A DNA stretch of 64,000 nt. Source: Tenrec ecaudatus (lineage: Eukaryota; Chordata; Mammalia; Afrosoricida; Tenrecidae). This document shows positions 44,117 to 54,080 of the stretch, piece by piece (the stretch's first letter is position 1; every line of letters starts with the position of its first letter). The notes beneath the pieces were generated by a model. It did no database searches. It worked only from the letters and a program-made list of their open reading frames with translations, and was not told the origin of the DNA. The stretch is from positions 143,936,025 through 144,000,024 of the forward strand of contig NC_134539.1 in assembly GCF_050624435.1 (NCBI RefSeq). Reading direction: 5' to 3'. The translations under genes and the position numbers were made by a program.

Positions 44117-44980
44117 AATGTCCGTGGTCTTGCAAACCTCTATCATGTGATCTCCAGCTTCGTTTCTATCACCAAGATCATATTTTCTACCTGTTGTTCC
44201 TTTTCCTTTGTTCCCAACTTTTGCATTCCAATCACCAATAATTATCGATGCATCTTGATTGCATGTTTGATCAACTTCCGATTGAAGTCGTTGGAAGAAT
44301 TCTTTAATTTCTTCATCACTTGCTTTTGTGGTTGGTGCATAAATTTGAATACAAGTTTTATTGGGATTTCCTCAAAGGCGGATAGATACAATCTTCTCAC
44401 AGACAACATTGTACTTCAAGACAGATCTTAAAATGTCCTTTCTGACAATTAATGCAATGTCATTTCTCTTGATTATGTCATTTCCAGGAGAGTAAAACAA
44501 ATTATTTTCTGATTCAAAATGGCCAATACAGTCCATTTCAGCTCACTCATACCTAGGATATCGATCTTTATGAGTTCCATTTCATTTTTTATGATTGCAA
44601 CTTTTATGGGTCCAGTTGTGGGGAGTTTGGTTTTCTTGACATGAAGTTGGACTGTATATTGAAGATAGCAGATAGAATTTTGCAAGAACGAAGACTTCTT
44701 CATCAAATGCTTTTTCTCAACAACTGAAAATGGTGACTCTATACCCTCTTGAAGTTGTGTTCTGTTTTTTTGTTTTCTGGTCGAAGAAACCCAGGATTGA
44801 TGAACCTATAGGGAAAGCAAGTAGAATTAGGGTTTCGGGGGGCAATAGGAAAAGTGGTGGCTGGTGAAAGGTAGACGATGTCCAAGAGACCATGAAGAAA
44901 AAGAATGTTTGGAAACTCTGGTAGCAACTGTAAAATTCTGTTTGACATGATTCAACTATGGAATGGTATGATACATGTAT

Positions 44981-45561
44981 TGTGAGTTAGGTTTATTGTG
45001 ACAACCTGGCCAATAGGAACATGTGGGGTCAATCAGGTCACAGTTTGATTGGAGGGCAAAGAGATAAATAGCCCCCTCTCTTGCTCTCTGGTGACCGGAG
45101 TATGCTGGAGCGTGCTGCTGCTTTAGCTAGTTCTCCGCTTCAACCTGTGAGCTACACCACCTGTGGGCCAAGCCAACCTGTGGATCTTATGGCTAAAGCT
45201 TGAGGCTCCCTTGAGACCTGCTCCGCCAAGCTGCATCTCTTGAGCTTGAGACTGGTGAATCCTGTCACCTTGCATTGCTTGTATTAGATATCCCATTCAG
45301 GACTGCTTCCCTAAGCTCTCAAGCTGACTGTTGGTGACCCACCCTGCTGTTTGCTGCCTGTGGGCAGGCTCTGCTTGCCTTGCCCGAGGGAGGAGGGAAG
45401 ACTCCTTTGTCTGCTTCCTTGACCTTGGACCCGCAGCCCATTTGAGTTGAAGGACTTCAGTATATTAACTGTTCCACAGAAGTGAATTAAACGGAAAATT
45501 CTGTACTGCTGTGTGGACTAATTAGTTGCTGTATTCTTTCTCACTGTATAAACTTATCTTC

Positions 45562-45593
<32 letters not shown>

Positions 45594-45839
45594 CCTGGTT
45601 TTGTTTCTCTAGAGCTGTGATTCTCAACCTGTGGGTCACGACACCCTCCCTTTGGGGGTCAAACGACCCTTTCACAAGGGTCGCCTGGTTCCTAACAGTA
45701 GCAAAATTACGGTTATGAAGTAGCAATGAAAATAATTTTATGGTTGGCCGGGGGTCACCACAACATGAGGAGCCGTATTCAAGAGTCGAGGCATTAGGAA
45801 GGTTGAGAACCACTGCTCTAGAGGATCCTGCCTAACACA
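44981..45839 (+). mobile_element. Solo LTR fossil carrying a SPIN insertion
   Basis: TGTGAGTTAGG to CCTAACACA, perfect 5-bp target duplication TGTAT (44976-44980 and 45840-45844). About 650 bp without SPIN. Contains a (TA)n(TG)n tract at about 45563-45592. It looks whole as a solo LTR. Confidence 0.75.
45615..45815. mobile_element. SPIN non-autonomous hAT transposon, short type (201 bp)
   Basis: Bounded by CTGTGATTCTCAACCTGTGG and GGTTGAGAACCACTG, with a perfect 8-bp target duplication CTCTAGAG at 45607-45614 and 45816-45823. It sits inside a solo LTR. Internally it is only the two subterminal regions joined. Confidence 0.95.
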
Positions 45840-46090
45840 TGTATAACCCCTCAATTAATAACAATGTTTTTTAAAACTGGTGACTATATACCCCAACTTC
45901 TCCGGATGGGATACACTGACTACATTTGTGGTGCGAGGCAATGGGAAGACACAATCTCGGCAGCTAACACAGGCCAGAAGCTGGCTGCGGAACAGACCAC
46001 CACGGGCTCCTGTGGACGCTCGGGTGGACGCTAAAGAAAACCAAAGCAAGTCCACCAGAGCCAAAACAAAACCCTGAGCATAGCCAACCT

Positions 46091-47404
46091 GAACTTCAAG
46101 AACCCACGCACCATTAGGTAAATAACGTGAAAACAAACGACCACAGCTCACTGCGGATCTGGATCCACCAGCCAGTGAGGAAGAAAGAGCTGATCTGTGG
46201 CTGCAGTTTCCAACCGTGGCACCAGTACAGGGCTCTACTCTCTCCTGTTGTGAGGCTGTGTCAACATCAACTCAAGGGCCACGCGTTTGGCCGGAAGGTA
46301 TCTGAAGAAGCATTGTTAAGTGCGTGTACCTCATTCATGCATATGTCACCAGAAGGAAGCTTATTTACCGATTTCTTTTTCAAATGGCCTTTTTTTCACC
46401 CCACTTAGCAATCTACCCAGGACAGCCACTCAGCAATAAGCTCCAGCCCACAAAGGCTGACCGGGTCAAGGTGTGGCAGATAGGGCGGGATTGAGGGGAG
46501 AGCTGTACCCCCGTTGCTGAGCTGTTCAGTGTCAACGTGAACTACGCACAAGGGAACAAGGCGATCCTCTTACTGTGGCTCAAGAGGAGGAAACAGCTCA
46601 TTTTATGATCTTTCGGCCATCATTTCATGTATAAGTGGTCATTTTCCATCCCCCGCTGGTCTTACGCTGAAATGTCTTATCACCGAAGCACTTTGGAAAT
46701 CAGACTTGGAAAGCCATTCTGCCACTGTTGGGAATGGCATCCACGGCATGCCTCTCCCTACAGGCCCAGCCAGGATCCCAAATTCCTAGATATTTATGGG
46801 ATATCTGGAACACGTAGCTACTTCTGAGTGAGTTCAGCTCAGGCCCAGTCCTGTGAGATTAGTAAGGTGAAGGGTCAACCAGATTGAAAATCACAGAAAC
46901 GTTGGGGAGCATTTTCATTTTCTACGTTTAAAAAGGTTCGCGGAAGCGATAACATCCAGTTCTTGACCAGCAGTGGGGAACCAGCCACCGTATACCCATC
47001 CAGGGCCGCCTTCCTGAAAGGAACGCCCACGTTTGGCAACAAAGCTTCATAAAATGTGCACGTCTTAGATGCAACAGTGTCTTCACGGAGAAATTCTCTT
47101 GAGAAAAACCCTGTTCCTGCTGGGAGGGAAGCTTCCGCCAAGTATTTTTGAAATGCTGGAAGTGCTTTTTCATCAGTGGCCTTAGAGGTCAGCCCCTGAC
47201 GGAATTTCCCATTCTTGTTCCATCACCTGTCAAGCAGTCACCCTGGCTCGATTTCTCGTCTGTGTCTGGCTTCGGTCTGGAATGTTCTTGAGGTTCCCCC
47301 CATGTCCTAGCATCTACCAGCATTTTCATGGCTTCTGTTGACTACCAAACCAGTCCCATTTTATGGGTAGCCACAGGGTTGTGGGGGCAAAACTGAAAGC
47401 CGGT
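46091..47404. other. No gene assigned
   Basis: On the minus strand 47141-46875 is open (ALPAFQKYLAEASLPAGTGF upstream by extension) and could be a retrocopy remnant; the parent was not recognised. Confidence 0.35.
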
Positions 47405-47889
47405 CATCATCTGGTTGGCTTGGACTCATGGCAACATACAGCTGGTTGGCGCTAAAGGCTGGCATTTTAAATGTGGTGGTGCTGCAGGAAACAGGGGCTT
47501 GGCCGTCTGCTGCCATGACGAAAACCACGATGGAGAAAACCCGGTACAGCAGTTACAGTCTGCCACCCAGCGGGCTGCCATGTGTAAGACTCGGGGACAG
47601 TGAGAGGCCAATGGCCACCAGGGGACAATAAGCGTGTGCACAAGAAAAAAATGTGGTAAGCAAAAAACGTTCATTAAAAAAATGTTCATAGATGCACAGA
47701 CTCTAAAACTGGAATAGTGTAGATCAGGCGAGTGTCCTTGCTCAATGCTGACACAGTAAAATGACACAGTAGCTCCTACCAAGGCTTGGAGGGACCTCAA
47801 GTACTTGCTGCTGACGGAAAGATGAGCATCAGGGTTGCAGCCTCTGAGCACATTCACTCCATCTAAATGCTAAGCAAACAGTCTGAGAA

Positions 47890-48178
47890 GTTGACTACAT
47901 GAAGCTGAAGAAGAACCGTGGCATCAGGATTGATGTGAGCTGAAAGCCAAGAGGCCTGGAAGCACTTAGTGATGAAGGTCAAAGAGTGCAGCCTTCGCTC
48001 TGGCTTACAATTCAATGTAAAGAAGCAAAAATACGCACAGTCAGACCAACAGACAACATTCTGATAAAGGAAGAGAAGATGAAAGTCGTCAAGGGTTTCA
48101 TGTTTACTTGGATCCACAACGAATGCTCGTGGAAGCGGCAGTCAAGAAATCAACGATGTGTTGCAGTGCGCTAGGAGG
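47890..48178 (+). mobile_element. RTE/BovB-type LINE, part 1
   Basis: RT C-terminal region (CTGGAAGCACTTAGTGATGAAG, later TTTACTTGGATCCACAAC). Interrupted at 48179 by an AfroSINE fragment. Confidence 0.8.
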
Positions 48179-48300
48179 CTACACTGGGAAGAGAGGGTTT
48201 GCTCCTCTCCTGGAGAGTGATGGTCCCGGAAACCCACAGGGGCAGGTCTGCCCTGTCCGATAGGGTCACTGTGAGTTGGAATTGATGGCAGTGAGCGCTT
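48179..48300 (+). mobile_element. AfroSINE fragment inside RTE
   Basis: GGGTTTGCTCCTCTCCTGGA, then CTGTCCGATAGGGTCACTGTGAG and GATGGCAGTGAGCG; interrupts the RTE. Confidence 0.7.
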
Positions 48301-48792
48301 GAGTCTGCTGAGTAAGACCTCTCTAAAGTGTTAGAGAGCAGAGATTGCCCTTTGAAGGTGTGCCTGACCCGATTCAAGGTATTTCCAATCACCACATGGG
48401 CTTGTAAAAACGGAACAACGAATAAGGAAGACTGGTGAACTGATGGTGCTTTTGAATTGTGGTGCTGGTGAAGAATGTGCCTGCTAGAAGAACACACAAT
48501 ATGTCTTGGAGGAAGCGTGTTCAGAATGTTCCTTAGAAGGGAAGCTAGTGAGACTCCCTACTGGGGATGGGTTAGAAGAGCCCAGTCCCTGAAAGGCATC
48601 ATGCTTGGCAAAACAATGGATCTGCGACAAAGAGGAAGACTCTCGGGGAGCTGAACTGATGCAGTGGACACAAGGACAGTCTTGAATGTTAACAAGTGTG
48701 TGAGAGTGGTGCAGGAGCAGGCCATGTTTCAGTCTGTTGCACAGAGTCCCTGTGAGCCGGAGCTGGCTCCACAGCATCTAACAAAAACAATT
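48301..48792 (+). mobile_element. RTE/BovB-type LINE, part 2 (3' end)
   Basis: Continues after the SINE to the RTE terminus (CCTGTGAGCCGGAGCTGGCTC... CATCTAACAAAAACAA). Degenerate. Confidence 0.8.
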
Positions 48793-48893
48793 TGAAGAAG
48801 CCAGTCTGGGAAAACTACATACAAACACTGTGCAATCCCAATAGTTTGACAATCAGGAAAAAAAGCAAATGATAAACCCATCAACATCTAGGT

Positions 48894-49085
48894 CAGAGGT
48901 TCTCAACCTTCCTCATGCCGTGCCCCTTTCACACAGTCCCCCCATGTTGTGGTGACCCCAACCATAAAATTATTTTCATTGTCACTTCATCACTATCATT
49001 TTGCTACTGTTGTGAATCAGGAGCCCCCTGTAAAAGGGTCATTCCACCCCCAAAGGAGTTGCGACCCACAGGTGGAGAACCGCTG
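48894..49085. mobile_element. SPIN non-autonomous hAT transposon, short type (192 bp)
   Basis: Ends CAGAGGTTCTCAACC and GGAGAACCGCTG with 8-bp duplications ATCTAGGT (48886-48893) and ATCTAGTT (49086-49093). In the opposite orientation to the copy at 45.6 kb. The right flank also occurs, without SPIN, near 41846. Confidence 0.9.
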
Positions 49086-49215
49086 ATCTAGTTGATTCTG
49101 ACTCCGGGCAACTTAACAGTTTATATACTCTACTACTAACCTAAACGCTGGCAGTTCAGACTCAACAGTGGTGCTATGGAAAACAGCTTTGGCCAACTGC
49201 TGCCATTAGGATAGC
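49086..49215. repeat. AfroSINE-related composite repeat, second copy
   Basis: Parallel to 41846-41945; directly adjoins the SPIN element and carries its target site. Confidence 0.5.
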
Positions 49216-49369
49216 AACCAAGGGTCACTGGATAACACACTGGGTTTCCATTAGCAAAACTAGGGACAATGAAAAGGCCAGTGGCTGCCAGGAGGGACAG
49301 GGATGCACAGGAGGGCCATTTCCAGGGCCATGAAACAATTCTTCAGCATATCATAATGGTTTTGTCTTG

Positions 49370-50375
49370 GGAACCCCAAGATCAATTGCCATAACATAGT
49401 TCAGAAAGACCACGTTCTATATCCTCCTTTGGTGAGTAGTAACTGGGGTCTTAAAAATTCTCGAGTGAACATTCATTGGTACAAGTATTGGCCTTTCCCT
49501 GTCCAGAGGAAAGAAGAGTGATGGATATCAAAATTACCATGGAAAATATTAGTCCAGGAGAGTCACGGACCACCTGAACATCACTCTTCAAGACCCTGAG
49601 GCCAGAAGAACTAGATGCTATCTGGCAACTACTCCCAACTCCTCTAGAAAGGGGCACAGTTCTGCGCACAGCGGGAGAAAAATATGAAGCACAATTCAAA
49701 ATCATAAAAGAGACCAGGCTGACTGGTCAGATAGAACCCTGAGCCTACGGCAACGAGTCCTTCTTCAGGTCTGAAAAGGAACTCTTCCACACGGCTCTAT
49801 TTTCAGTAAAACCACAGACAGGTTTAGAAGGTGGAGACAGTGGGGCGGGAAGCACATCTGAGAACATTCGACCACTTGAGATCCGAAGGACAGCATTGAC
49901 CCAGAGGCCACGTTCAGAGGGGTAGGAACAAAGGGGGAACAGCATAGAAAACACAGGAAGAAAGTGGGTTAAGTGACATGACATAGTGGGGATTGGAATC
50001 AATGACATGAAATAAAATGGGTATGAACTGTCTGAATGTAAAACTGGTGACCTGCTGTGTAAACCTTCATCCATTCCCCAAAAATGTAGAAACAAAGAGA
50101 AAAGATCACTGCAGTGGTGAACACATGACATTAGGTTTGTCAAAACCCTTAGACCTGAACAACACGCAGAGTGAGTCCTAGTGTAAACAGTGGACTTTAG
50201 TTAATAATAATGTACCCACACTGATTTATCGATTACATCCAAGATGCCACAGGAATACAGGCGTTAATAGGAGCGATATGAGCGGGTATGTGGGAACGCT
50301 TTGTACTTGGTGCACAATTTTCCTGTAAAATGCTTTCTGTAAATCTAAAATTAATCTTTAAAAAGATACTATAAA
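49370..50375 (+). mobile_element. Afrotherian-type L1 3' UTR pieces
   Basis: AAGACCCTGAGGCCAGAAGAACTAGATG and TGTGTAAACCTTCATCCATT recall an L1 3' UTR common in afrotherians; the part after 50150 (TAGTGTAAACAGTGGACTTT... CTAAAATTAATCTTTAAAAA) is a second L1 3' end. Boundaries approximate. Confidence 0.55.
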
Positions 50376-50982
50376 ACAGCAGTTCTACAAAAAAAAAAAC
50401 AGCAGTTCTACAAAAAGTTTTAGCCTCATGTTCCCTTTAGTCTCTTAAAAACATAGGCTCCCCAAGATCTTTATGTGGATTGTATTTATTGATATTGACT
50501 ATATTTTAAAATGAGAGATAAGAAATGATTATATATTTTAAAATAACTGTAATATATTCATTTCGCTTCACCCTATCCAACATTAAAAAAAAACTATACA
50601 AAACCACCAAAGCCGTGAGGGCATATAGCACATGACCCACATGCTCGCGCACTCACGGCTTCCACAGGTGAGGGCGCATCTCCAGGGTGCTTGGAAAGAA
50701 AGGCCTGGCGATTTCATGAGGGAAAACCAGTCACTGAACACCCATTGGGGCGCAGCTCGAGTCTGACACACGTGGAGTCGTCGTGAGTGGAGGTTGAAGT
50801 CACGGCAACGAAGGCGTGTGTGTTTGTAAAATGACGACGGAAGTGGGAAGGGATCCAGTCACGGCTCCCCGGGTGAACCTACGACGCAGCCAAAGAGAAC
50901 CACCTGAGGAGAAAGCCCGAGCGGGGTGTTCTGCGAGCGCCGCGCGAGCGTGCAAAGCCCGCCCAGGGACAGGATAGGTCAC

Positions 50983-51204
50983 GCGCAGGCGCGCGGGGAA
51001 CGGGGCGGCCGCGTCGGGCCGCCGGGGCGCGAGTGCGCAGGCGCGCGGGGAACGGGGCGGCCGCGTCGGGCCGCTGGGGCGCGAGCGCGCAGGCGCGCGG
51101 GGAACGGGGCGGCCGCATTGGGCCGCTGGGGCGCGAGCGCGCAGGCGCGCGGGGAACGGGGCGGCCGCGTCGGGCCGCTGGGGCGCGAGCGCGCAGGCGC
51201 GCGC
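50983..51204. repeat. GC-rich minisatellite, 52-bp unit x4 plus part of a fifth
   Basis: Units start at 50983, 51035, 51087, 51139, with a partial fifth at 51191. They are nearly identical (unit 3 has ATTGGG in place of GTCGGG). Each holds GCGCAGGCGCGC, close to the NRF1 palindrome, a GGGGCGG GC box and a NotI site GCGGCCGC. The array ends about 120 bp before the tRNA-Arg gene within a CpG-rich block. The unit is not a multiple of three, and the open frames through it on both strands come from GC content. Confidence 0.93.
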
Positions 51205-51325
51205 CGCCGCCGGGGGGCGGCTCCCAAATCACCAGCCGACTGGCGCCAGGGCCGCGGAGCGTGGGGGCGGGGGCGAGATGATGGCATCGCGTAAGGAGAC
51301 GGTGTGAGGACCCGGACCCTGTGGT

Positions 51326-51398
51326 GACCCAGTGGCCTAATGGATAAGGCATCAGCCTCCGGAGCTGGGGATTGTGGGTTCGAGTCCCATCTGGGTCG
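51326..51398 (+). tRNA. tRNA-Arg (anticodon CCG)
   Basis: A 73-nt intronless gene. Acceptor stem GACCCAG pairs with CTGGGTC with discriminator G. The D arm contains TGGCCTAATGGATA (A box), the anticodon loop reads CTCCGGA giving CCG, and the T arm contains GGTTCGAGTCC (B box). A TTTT terminator lies at 51411-51414. The sequence matches the human chr17 tRNA-Arg-CCG as I know it, which lies between KPNA2 and C17orf58, so this looks like the same locus and a functional gene, not a tRNA-SINE. Confidence 0.98.
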
Positions 51399-51410
51399 TG
51401 CCGGAATTCG

Positions 51411-51414
51411 TTTT
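51411..51414 (+). terminator. RNA polymerase III terminator TTTT
   Basis: First run of four T after the tRNA-Arg gene, 13 bp past its last base. Confidence 0.8.
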
Positions 51415-51784
51415 GGTGGCGAGAAGAGCCGGCAGGGGCGAGAAGGGCATTACCCTCTGCGGCCGAAAAGGGGATTTCAAAGCCGTCATTTGCTCTCTCC
51501 GCAATGCTTCTGAGGCTGATTGCCTTCCAAACTGGCAAGTGCTTCTACACGTTTTCAAAACACTAATGGAGAACTTGCGAGTAAATGCTAAGAATTAACA
51601 CAAAAGAGGAAGGAGACTTTATCCTTGATTTAAAAGTATTTGTGTTATGGTGGTAAATATTATAGGTAACAAAACAGTTGGCAATCAGCCATTATGTTCA
51701 TTGTATTGTTAACCTGAATTAAAACCTGAGAAGTAGCCAGCAAGAAGCATTAACTGGAGAGTGGGCAAGTGACACCACCCCCGC

Positions 51785-51955
51785 TTTTAAAAATGATTTT
51801 ATTGGGGGCTCTTACAGCTCTTATAACCATCCATACATCCACTGTACCTATCACACTTGTGCAAATGTTGCCATCATCATTTTCAAAGCATTTGCTTTTT
51901 CTGCTTGAGGCCTTGGTATCAGCTCCTCTTTTCCTCTCCCACTGATCCCTTCCTC
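51785..51955 (-). mobile_element. L1 3'-UTR copy, short
   Basis: TTTTTAAAAATGATTTTATT through CTTGGTATCAGCTCCTCTTT; minus strand, 5'-truncated, just downstream of the tRNA gene. Confidence 0.8.
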
Positions 51956-52379
51956 TGAGCTACCTCTTCCAGCTAAAGCTTCGAGAAGGTCAGCCTCACC
52001 AAGACCTTCCTCTCCATCCTTGTCCCCCAGGGGCTGAGCGAGCGGATCCAACTGCTCGGGGTCCAGCCAGATCTCCTTCCAGCATTGAGCGGAGTTTCTA
52101 GGAAAACAAATATACAGCTACAGCATACGAATGCAATAAACATAATTTACGGCTTCTGTCCTCAAAAACATTAGCAACACCAAATTGTGGTTAGAATGTA
52201 TGTGGAACTGAGTGGGGGGCGGGGGTGGTTTGCAAATTAATGTAATAAAAGAAATGTACAGTTTAAGCTTTCCCGGACCAGTTCAGAAGTCCAGCGTTCC
52301 AAGTGTAAACTTTTCTCACAAAATTTCAACCGGGGGAGTATCACCGAGTTAATTTTTTGTCTTTAAACACAACTCTACG

Positions 52380-52620
52380 CTAAATACAATATGCTGACCT
52401 GGAATGGATCCTGAATTACACGGGGACGTTGGTGGACAGACTAGTGGCATGCGATGAGTCTGGAGTCCGCTTCCCTTTTGGTTTCTTGTCTGAGCGAATG
52501 TACCTGGTAATGGAGAATGTTAACACCAGGGACACTGGGTGGGGGGTGGCTGGGGATTTATTGTGCGCTTTTTGCAACTTTTCCGTAAATCTGAAGTTAC
52601 TCCAATTTTAAAAGTTGATT
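52380..52620 (+). mobile_element. Older L1 3' end
   Basis: Ends TTTTGCAACTTTTCCGTAAA and an A/T tail, the usual end of mammalian L1M elements. Confidence 0.55.
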
Positions 52621-52739
52621 TTAAAGAAGCCAGCCACTGTCCAGTTTTTAAGACGAAGCAATAGGGAGTGCTGAAGTTTTCAATTAGAAAACATCAGCAA
52701 AGAGGACAATGAGGGTGTTTCCATTCTGCTCCTGGTCTC

Positions 52740-53880
52740 TCAGAGGCAGTGGTCACATTGCTTAGGTTCCGACATGCCTTGGGCACTAACGCATGGTGAC
52801 AATATATCCCCAAATGCAAGATTACACTCAGAAGAAACAACGATTGGTCTCCACTTGCCTAAAGCAACATAGAAAGGAGGAGTCAGGAAGAGGAATTGAA
52901 ATGTTTTGGGAGCTATCCCTCCTTTTCCATGAGACCAGAAGAACTGGATGGTGCCTACCATTAGGGAACATTTTGATCAAAGATTCTATAGAAGAATCCT
53001 ACTCAAAGAGGGGGGAAATGCACAGAACAGAATTTGACATTTTCATGGAATCTGGACATTCTGGAACCATGGAGCCTCGCTGAACCCTTAAAACCATTGT
53101 CCTGAGATGGTATTTAGACCTTAAGCCAAAAATATATCCTGAGGTTATCTTAAAACCAAGTTATACCTTAGTTTAATTCGTATAACTGGTCAGCCTGGAG
53201 TAGTCTGCTCTTTTCAGAACTTTCTCAATGGGATCAAAATGATAACAGCAACTCTGAAGATTAAATAGGAAGGCAGCGAGTTTGTGTTAATGTGGGAGGA
53301 ACACAGAAAAGGAGGGTAAAACCCAAAAGACAAGACTTTGATGACTTGCTAGGAGGACAGGAACAGGGAGACAGCTGGGAGAGATAGGATATTAAGGAAG
53401 GAGGGGGGAAGCAGGGGGGAGAGAAGACAGAGAACCACAGGATAGTGAGAGTTTAACAGGATGCTGTTGTGGATTTCATTTCTTGGGATGGGCTGTGTAA
53501 ATGTATACAGTGTGTTTCTTTAAAAATATAGCAAACAAATAAACAAAATCCCTCCATATTCCTTATCCCTCAAACCTAAGTGGAGGGCTGAGTGGGAAAA
53601 CAAAAAAGGAGGGAAAGTAAAACTGAAATGGACTTGGAGTCTTTGGTGATAAACAAGTTCGTTTCAAACAAAATTACTTAATAAAATAATGTTAAAAATT
53701 CACTGTAAAATTAATTTAAGTATCTGGTCTCTTTAAAAAAAATAAAAGCAGAGTGACAAGAGCTGCCCTACTTAAAGAATGTAATCAAAGCCACTGAATT
53801 ATGCACCCCGAAACCGTCGGCTAGGTGTGTGTTCTGCTGCATACATTCTCAACAACATATATATAGGCACATGTACACGC
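52740..53880 (+). mobile_element. Afrotherian-type L1 3' UTR, split
   Basis: Phrases such as ACTCTGAAGATTAAATAGGAAGG, the purine-rich tract at 53390-53420 and GCATACATTCTCAACAAC match an L1 3' UTR I know from afrotherians. 53520-53760 looks like a second tail inserted. Confidence 0.55.
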
Positions 53881-54080
53881 ACGCACACATATACACTCTG
53901 CACTCAGATCTTGGGTTCCCCCAGAGAGTTGGAAGACAAATGGGTCCCAGTTTCTTTGCCCTTTGGCTTCTGGCTGGATTCCTCACCAGACATCCACCTC
54001 CCTCATGCATCCTGTCAACCTCCTCCTTAGCCCCAGGGTTTCTTTCCCAGGCAGGCGCACTCACTGTTGTTCATTTAGCT

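Larger units (their letters stand above)
42081..44640 (-). mobile_element. RTE/BovB-type LINE, minus strand, with LTR and COPS9 retrocopy inside
   Basis: Pieces: 42081-42109 (3' terminus), 42752-43719 (RT domain) and 44128-44640 (endonuclease). The RT catalytic box reads YAGD instead of YADD. About 1 kb between endonuclease and RT is missing compared with the family, and the COPS9 retrocopy sits at that junction; because its target duplication spans the joined sequence, the deletion probably came first. Confidence 0.85.
44745..45880 (+). mobile_element. Retroposon of unassigned (L1-like) family holding a solo LTR
   Basis: The stretch between the two RTE parts, apart from the LTR, is 44745-44980 plus 45845-45880. 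It ends in an A-rich TTTTTTAAAA tail and is flanked by the long RTE target duplication, as for target-primed retroposition. The family was not recognised; an afrotherian L1 3' end is the likeliest. Confidence 0.45.
44650..46090 (+). mobile_element. RTE/BovB-type LINE endonuclease fragment, plus strand, split by a nested insertion
   Basis: 44650-44744 (GATAGAATTTTGCAAGAACG...) and 45881-46090 (CTATATACCCCAACTTCTCC...) are consecutive parts of one RTE, head-to-head with the minus-strand copy to its left. The interrupting 1.1 kb is flanked by a ~20-bp duplication around TGGTGACTCTATACCC / TGGTGACTATATACCCC. Confidence 0.75.

Noticed and set aside
44650-44744. Twin-priming 5' inversion of the minus-strand RTE
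   Set aside because: The inverted piece overlaps, rather than lies upstream of, the element region already present in the minus copy, so a separate insertion fits better.
50879-51538. 219-codon open frame on the minus strand and 122-codon frame on the plus strand across the minisatellite
   Set aside because: The 52-bp unit is not a multiple of three, so every frame is read in rotation; openness follows from lack of T/A. The frame also runs through the tRNA gene.
51851-52051. Minus-strand frame with DPLAQPLGDKDGEEGLGEAD
   Set aside because: Half of it lies in an L1 3' UTR; the rest is too short to call a gene or retrocopy without a search.
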